Source: JADJXV01 sp964527785 (GTDB taxonomy: Bacteria; Bacteroidota; Ignavibacteria; Kapaibacteriales; UBA961). From it: 64,000 bases of DNA. The stretch spans positions 6,978-70,977 of the forward strand of contig CAZGNO010000008.1 of NCBI GenBank assembly GCA_964527785.1, read 5' to 3'. Shown here piece after piece: positions 58,920-64,000 of the stretch; positions within the stretch are counted from its first letter, which is position 1; every line of letters begins with the position of its first letter. The notes under the pieces are model-generated. The model searched no databases. It saw only the letters and a list, made by a program, of their open reading frames with translations, and was not told the origin of the DNA. A program made the translations under genes and the position numbers.

Positions 58920-60830
58920 TTAAAAATCGTTTTCAGCAAGAACAATAATTTTATCCTCTTCAAAAAAAGTAATTAGCTTTGATTTTTCAGGATTAACTAT
59001 CACTCCCTGTTCCAAAGCATCTTCATCAAACCGGGATAAGAGGCGACATCCGATTGCAATTTCTCCGCGCCGTCGTGCAGATTCAACAACTGAATAGAAA
59101 TTTATCGGTTTGCGGAGTTCTACATAATCCGATGCCGGTTTGAGATAAATTTCCGAACCTTCCGAACGGAATAAATCCTCAAATACATTCGCAAGGTCTT
59201 TATTCTCTGACACTTGCGAAACCATAAGTGAATTCAGTTTGTCACTTACCACAAAATCATCGGCACGTGTAATATTGACAAGTTCGCGATTGCGCACATC
59301 AAGTACTTGGCTCACCATCGTAAACGGATGACCGGTACGGTCTGCTAAATCGCGTAAGTGAAGCAGTGTAAATATAGTACGAGCATCAGCTTCTTGAATT
59401 TTCCGGTTTTGAGAATAACTCAAGATGATGATATGGTCGTATGTATGGCAATTGAGAGAGTCAAGCGTTCGGCGGCTGCTTGAATCTGCTTTTTTGAATG
59501 TTACGATAAGATTGTCCAGACCATTGCACTCTTCTGCAATGGTTTGCTCCACTTCCGATGAATCAGCAACAATATGTACCTGTGAACCTTTAGAAACATA
59601 ATTATTAAGTTCATGGATAATGGTAATTGCTTGTCTGTTCCACCCAAGTATCAGTGTTCTTTCAGGTAAACGTATTTTTTGTGATGATTCGCGAATAACC
59701 GTTGCATCAATAAACTGCTCCGGTTGGATAACTAGCGTAAGTTTTTGTTCGTCTTCAGCACACAGGATAAGTACATCTCCCCGTTCAATACGGGTTTCAA
59801 GAGGAGGATTTAGTTGGCTTCTTCCGTCAGCGAATCGGATACCGATGGGAGTTGCTTGTTTATACGCAAAAAGTGCTTTAGAAAATGGCTTACCAACGAG
59901 TGAATTTTCTTCGTGAAAATACAGTTTATTCCGTTGGAAGTCCAATAACTCATTGAATACTACCGAAAGCCCCGGCTGCCTGCAAGTCTGAGCTATTATT
60001 TTAGCAATTACATCTTCTACTAAAATAATAGATACTTCATTTTTGCCGACAAGATGAGCTACTTCAAGATTATTGGGGTCTCTTATTCCTGCAACTATAT
60101 GGTAGCGCTCGTTGCGACGATGAGGATTATTGGTAATGGCAAGTATCATTTTTATCATTTGCGAGTCCGAATCATCGGCTTCAGGTGGTAAAATGATAAT
60201 AGATTTTGCTGTATGAGGGTTTATAATTTCTAAATCGGACAGGTCAATTGGATTTCCTCGCCTACAAACAATTTTTGTTTTCCCTGTATCTCCAAGTTTC
60301 ATTCTGATTTCTTCTTCCATATCCACTTTGTCTTTCTCGGAAAGGATTGAAATACAGGAATACTTTTTTCCAAGATTGGCAGTAATTAGTTCAGCGATTA
60401 TATAGAATATCTGGGGTGACCAGCCAAGAATGATGGTATGATTTTCTTCTATAACAAGTGAATGCCCTCGCCTCAGCTCGTCTAGTTTTTTTGCAATTCC
60501 GCTATTGAGCACACCAATAAGAATACTGAGCAGTATCATTCCCCCGACTGTAGCAACAAGCATCAGAAGGATATACTGCCATGTACCAGATTGAACACTG
60601 ATAACCCCTCCGTCCAGCGAATGAGTAAGTGTTGCCCAAAATAAATCAAGGAAACTGTTATGATGGAGGTCATTACCTACGCCGACATTAAGGAGGGTGG
60701 CGAGAAGTGCAATCGCAGCAACAAATAGTACGGACATACCAAAAAGCCCAATAACTAACGTTACCACGCCTCGAGACATGATATTATCAAATTTATACCG
60801 AAGGTAGGTTAGCAAATTCACCCGTGACAT
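58920..60830 (-). CDS. CASTOR/POLLUX-like ion channel protein, 636 aa
   Basis: Two membrane segments (about 25-50 and 85-110) flank a pore-like region with the low-complexity DLFWATLTHSLDGG. Then come two RCK/TrkA-N-like nucleotide-binding domains (LVIEENHTIILGWSPQIFYI and RTLILGWNRQAITIIHEL). The layout and these sequences match CASTOR/POLLUX-type channels. It may gate a cation in response to ligand. Monocistronic. Confidence 0.85.
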   Translation of the reverse strand: MSRVNLLTYLRYKFDNIMSRGVVTLVIGLFGMSVLFVAAIALLATLLNVGVGNDLHHNSFLDLFWATLTHSLDGGVISVQSGTWQYILLMLVATVGGMILLSILIGVLNSGIAKKLDELRRGHSLVIEENHTIILGWSPQIFYIIAELITANLGKKYSCISILSEKDKVDMEEEIRMKLGDTGKTKIVCRRGNPIDLSDLEIINPHTAKSIIILPPEADDSDSQMIKMILAITNNPHRRNERYHIVAGIRDPNNLEVAHLVGKNEVSIILVEDVIAKIIAQTCRQPGLSVVFNELLDFQRNKLYFHEENSLVGKPFSKALFAYKQATPIGIRFADGRSQLNPPLETRIERGDVLILCAEDEQKLTLVIQPEQFIDATVIRESSQKIRLPERTLILGWNRQAITIIHELNNYVSKGSQVHIVADSSEVEQTIAEECNGLDNLIVTFKKADSSSRRTLDSLNCHTYDHIIILSYSQNRKIQEADARTIFTLLHLRDLADRTGHPFTMVSQVLDVRNRELVNITRADDFVVSDKLNSLMVSQVSENKDLANVFEDLFRSEGSEIYLKPASDYVELRKPINFYSVVESARRRGEIAIGCRLLSRFDEDALEQGVIVNPEKSKLITFFEEDKIIVLAENDF

Positions 60831-60895
60831 ACGTATTCCCGTACTGATCGTCCGTTACACCGGCGAATTTGAGTGTTGCAAGCAACCATATTTTA

Positions 60896-61504
60896 TTATT
60901 TTGGGGGTTGTTCTTCTGCAGTAGCCGACTTGGGCTCAATTACATTCCCATAAATGTCATGGAACAAGTCTTCATATCGTAAATTACGTTTCTTTTTGCG
61001 AACAGTCGGTTCAGTTTGTAAAGCCAAACCTCCAATTGTATCCCTGTTTACAATGCTTTTTTGAGGGATTTGCTTAACAATCGGGGGAGGTTCGGGGGTA
61101 CTAAGTTTATAAGACGCTACACCAATAACTGCCGATGCAATTACTGATGAAGCAAGCGACCATACACCGATTTTACCGGGTATATTTATTACGGTTGCAC
61201 CGACTGATTTGGCTGCAGCAAAACCGGATACCGATTTAGTGGCAGCAACAGCAGTAGTACTGGTGGCAGCAACTAAAGCACTTGCAGCGAGCCCAGCCAT
61301 AAGGAAAGCATATGTTGCTGAATGATCTATCTTTTCAAGTTCTTGTTTGTCAGATATAACCGATTGTTTGATAATACGCTCTGCTTCGACTAAACGCCGT
61401 AAATCTTCATCAGCTTCGAGTTGGTCAAGAAATTTCTTTTTCTCTCCTGATGTCAACTTACCAGCCAGGTATTCGTCGAGCAAAAGATGGTTGTGAGTAT
61501 TCAT
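60896..61504 (-). CDS. Anti-sigma factor-like membrane protein, 202 aa
   Basis: A cytoplasmic N-terminal region with LLDEYLAGKLTSGEKKKFLD (zinc-finger-like anti-sigma region without the full Cys/His set) is followed by two Ala/Val-rich hydrophobic stretches (about 65-95 and 115-132) and a periplasmic tail. The start overlaps the sigma factor stop (ATGA). It probably sequesters the upstream ECF sigma factor until an envelope signal. Confidence 0.75.
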   Translation of the reverse strand: MNTHNHLLLDEYLAGKLTSGEKKKFLDQLEADEDLRRLVEAERIIKQSVISDKQELEKIDHSATYAFLMAGLAASALVAATSTTAVAATKSVSGFAAAKSVGATVINIPGKIGVWSLASSVIASAVIGVASYKLSTPEPPPIVKQIPQKSIVNRDTIGGLALQTEPTVRKKKRNLRYEDLFHDIYGNVIEPKSATAEEQPPK

Positions 61505-62127
61505 AATGGAGTCGAAAGTTTTGTGATAATGTCACGTAATTTAGCTCTTGCGCGAGAAGCACGAGTCCATACGGCTCCGGGAGAAAGCTCTAGCAAGGTA
61601 GCAATTTCATCAAATTTATAACCACAATACATATTAAGCACCAGCAGTTCCCTGTCTTCAAAACGCAATGCATCGAGTGCAGAAAGAACAAGCTCTTCGG
61701 CAGAGGTCATGCCGGGAATAACAGCAGTCGGTAAACTATGCTCGGCAACACTGTCCAATCGAACAGTTTTTTTACGGGATTGCAGTTGATTAAAACACAG
61801 GTTACGAGTAATTGTGAATAAAAAACCGCCCGGATTTACTAATTGTTTTGGCTTTGAACGTAAAGCTATTACGCGTTCCCATACTTCCTGACATATATCT
61901 TCCGCCTGCTCGGTGCTGTTCAGAATCTTTGCAGCGTACAAAAAAATTGAACGATTAAACTTCTTAAACATCACAATTGCAGCACTGTCATCACCTTGCA
62001 TAAATCTATTAAATAGAGCAACATCCTCTGCGTGATTTAGAGCAGGAGCACTCACTTGCGGAGTTTCTTGCGAAAGTCCATATTCGCTAGAATTCGCCTC
62101 ATGAGAGGTATAAGAGGTGTGTGACAT
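61501..62127 (-). CDS. ECF RNA polymerase sigma factor, 208 aa
   Basis: Region 2 (FNRFMQGDDSAAIVMFKKFN to DICQEVWERVIAL) and region 4 (DRELLVLNMYCGYKFDEIATLLELSPGAVW) are intact, typical of extracytoplasmic function sigma factors. An N-terminal extension of about 40 residues rich in Ser is extra. It pairs with the overlapping anti-sigma gene. Target genes are not visible here. Confidence 0.92.
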   Translation of the reverse strand: MSHTSYTSHEANSSEYGLSQETPQVSAPALNHAEDVALFNRFMQGDDSAAIVMFKKFNRSIFLYAAKILNSTEQAEDICQEVWERVIALRSKPKQLVNPGGFLFTITRNLCFNQLQSRKKTVRLDSVAEHSLPTAVIPGMTSAEELVLSALDALRFEDRELLVLNMYCGYKFDEIATLLELSPGAVWTRASRARAKLRDIITKLSTPL

Positions 62128-62250
62128 TCTGTAATTATATTACGAGTGAAGTCGGTGTAAGGACAAACAGTATATTACCAACCTTACATCAACATTCAAA
62201 AATAGAAAATTATTTGCAAATAAAAACTATTGATTATTTACAATTTTTAA

Positions 62251-63732
62251 CTATTGATTATCAATTTGCGCTTTTTGCAAACGACCTGAGTAATCTACAT
62301 ACACAGTTTTCCATTCTGTAAAGATTTCAAATGCTGTCCAACCGCCTTCACGATGACCATTTCCTGTACCTTTCACCCCACCAAAAGGCATATGAGCTTC
62401 AGCACCGATTGTCGGTGCATTGATATAGGTAATCCCGGCTTCAATATCTCTGATTGCCTGAAAAGCTGCATCTACATTTGCTGTATAGAGTGAAGACGAA
62501 AGTCCGTAGTCACAAGTGTTTGCAAGCTCTATTCCATGCTCTAAAGATGTTGCTTTGCTGACCGAAAGCACAGGACCAAATATCTCCTCCATGAAAATCC
62601 GCATCGTCGGAAGCACATCAATAAAGATAGTCGGTTTGAAGAAATTTCCGTGCGCAAGATCACCGTTTGTATCGCGGTCGCCTCCAAGTACGCAGAGTGC
62701 ACCTTCTTCGCGTCCGATTGCAACATAATTCTGAATTTTCGATAATTGACGTTCGTTTATCACGGGTCCTACCTGGGTGGAATCTTCCAGCCCACTGCCA
62801 AGTTTTAACTTTGTTGCTTTTGAAATAAGACGGTTGATAAAATCATCATAAATCGCTTCGTGCAGGATAAGCCGTGATGTAGCCGTACAGCGTTGCCCCG
62901 TAGTACCGAATGCACCCCACAGTACCCCTTCAAGTGCCAGGTCAATATTGGCGTCATCCATCACAATTTGTGCATTTTTACCGCCCATTTCCAGCGAGCA
63001 TTTTTTATTCATCGCTCCACAAATGGATGCAATGTGTTTCCCGGTAGCAGTTGAACCTGTAAACCCGATGAGTGCTACATCAGGGTGTTCCACAAGTGCA
63101 GCACCTGCCTCCGCTTTGCCGTGAACCACATTGAATACTCCCGCAGGGAGCCCGGCTTCTTCTAAAATTTCTGCAAAAATCTGCGCTGAATGCGGTGAAT
63201 CATCCGACGGCTTGAAGACAACCGTATTCCCGCATACAAGTGCTGGTATTATCTTCCACGAAGGAACTGCAATCGGAAAATTCCATGCAGTAATCACACC
63301 ACAAACTCCAATTGGTGTACGGAACGATAAATTCATCTTATTATGCATTTCACTTGGGACGGTATATCCAAACAGCCGGCGTCCCTCGGTTGCAGCATAA
63401 TAACATGTATCAATTGCTTCCTGAACATCACCGCGGGTTTCAAAAACGGGTTTGCCCATTTCACGGGTCATAATTCGTGAAAGTTCTTCTTTCCGACGTT
63501 CGAAAATATCGCCCGCCTTGCGGAGAATATCACCGCGCTTTGGTGCAGGGGTGAGCCGCCATGAATTGAAAGCCGCTTTTGCTACAGCAACAGCCGCATC
63601 TATATCCGATTTGCCCGAAAGTGGGAATGTACCGATACTATCGTTGGAATTAGCAGGATTGATATTTTGAAACGATGCTCCATTTGATGCCGGAACACCC
63701 TTACCGCCAATATAATTCATGAATTCTTGCAT
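62251..63732 (-). CDS. Aldehyde dehydrogenase, 493 aa
   Basis: The catalytic Cys C282 in GQRCTATSRLIL and the general base Glu E248 in LEMGGKNAQIV are 34 residues apart as usual; AWNFPIAVPSWKIIPALVCG and GFTGSTATGKHIA mark the cofactor site. Length is full. Family resembles semialdehyde dehydrogenases, but the substrate is not evident. It oxidises an aldehyde with NAD(P)+. Confidence 0.93.
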   Translation of the reverse strand: MQEFMNYIGGKGVPASNGASFQNINPANSNDSIGTFPLSGKSDIDAAVAVAKAAFNSWRLTPAPKRGDILRKAGDIFERRKEELSRIMTREMGKPVFETRGDVQEAIDTCYYAATEGRRLFGYTVPSEMHNKMNLSFRTPIGVCGVITAWNFPIAVPSWKIIPALVCGNTVVFKPSDDSPHSAQIFAEILEEAGLPAGVFNVVHGKAEAGAALVEHPDVALIGFTGSTATGKHIASICGAMNKKCSLEMGGKNAQIVMDDANIDLALEGVLWGAFGTTGQRCTATSRLILHEAIYDDFINRLISKATKLKLGSGLEDSTQVGPVINERQLSKIQNYVAIGREEGALCVLGGDRDTNGDLAHGNFFKPTIFIDVLPTMRIFMEEIFGPVLSVSKATSLEHGIELANTCDYGLSSSLYTANVDAAFQAIRDIEAGITYINAPTIGAEAHMPFGGVKGTGNGHREGGWTAFEIFTEWKTVYVDYSGRLQKAQIDNQ

Positions 63733-63944
63733 ATGCTGTTTTAATATTATGTGTAAATGGTCAAATAGTGGAATAATCTGATTATCCGGATTAGATTTTA
63801 TGCAGCAAAAATACGGACAAAAAAACTTATAATGTGCTTATTAAGGTGTAAGCAATAAGGAGTAAGGGTAAGAAGTAAGTGATAGGACTAAAATAACCGA
63901 ACCATAAAATTCAGTAAATTATTCGACTGGGAAATTGGCAAGTA

Positions 63945-64000
63945 CTAGATGCTTCGACTACGCTGTAAATGACATCTCTTACATTGCCCGTCATTCTGAG
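63945..64000. repeat. Palindromic intergenic repeat, cut by window end
   Basis: CTAGATGCTTCGACTACGCT...AATGAC is matched in inverted orientation by GTCATTCTGAG at the window end. GTCATTCTGAG followed by a CG-AGTCGAAG stretch is the form of common Bacteroidota intergenic repeats, so a second inverted arm should continue past the window. Confidence 0.5.

Overview
The window suggests an AT-rich member of the Bacteroidota/Chlorobiota (FCB) lineage. Several exported proteins end in type IX secretion (T9SS) sorting domains. The typical DUF1501/DUF1800 secreted pair is present, many genes lack strong Shine-Dalgarno sites, and promoter-like pairs fit the Bacteroidota TTTG / TAnnTTT pattern. The exact class (for example Kapabacteria or Ignavibacteria) cannot be fixed without an rRNA gene.

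Positions 1 to about 26,180 are the right-hand part of a prophage with a long non-contractile tail; no sheath gene is seen and all genes are on the + strand. It opens with accessory genes: a hypothetical protein, a 48-aa ORF, a Gp37/Gp68-type protein, an XRE regulator, and a C5-methyltransferase with a run of nine G in its coding sequence. A 545-bp stretch without genes follows, rich in structured, tRNA-like RNA. Next come a lysis cassette (spanin-like, two holin-like proteins, CHAP-like endolysin), tail fibre and receptor-binding proteins, and a secreted protein. After a terminator and a promoter come terminase small and large subunits, portal, scaffold, capsid, connector and tail completion proteins, tail tube, tail chaperones with a probable programmed -1 frameshift, tape measure, distal tail and baseplate proteins. 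No integrase or repressor block is seen; these must lie left of the window. The right edge abuts the 3' end of a tRNA-Leu gene, as in tRNA-directed integration.

From 26.2 to 35.1 kb is host core: tRNA-Leu, a VOC protein, tRNA-Ser, pta, DUF1501 and DUF1800 secreted proteins, a sterol-desaturase-like enzyme, tRNA-Glu, a NifU-domain protein, a small secreted protein and a cysteine desulfurase. From 35.4 to 38.3 kb is an accessory-looking locus. It holds a minimal AraC-type regulator, a 13-bp tandem repeat, a hairpin-rich leader, a small cysteine-containing secreted peptide, and a secreted thioredoxin-like plus propeller-like protein. It ends in the stranded C-terminus of a lost T9SS protein. This locus is the best host candidate for an undescribed system.

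From 38.4 to 64 kb is mixed host content: plsY, a dihydrofolate-reductase-like protein, a small 4Fe-4S protein, a double GT2/TPR fusion, and a pair of large secreted beta-rich proteins. Then follow a DJ-1 protein, an MBL-fold hydrolase, and a VWA/WD40/T9SS protein. Next are an arsR-arsM arsenic methylation operon with a clear operator, truA, mtaB, a hotdog thioesterase, a CASTOR/POLLUX-like channel, an ECF sigma/anti-sigma pair, and an aldehyde dehydrogenase. The window ends inside a palindromic intergenic repeat.
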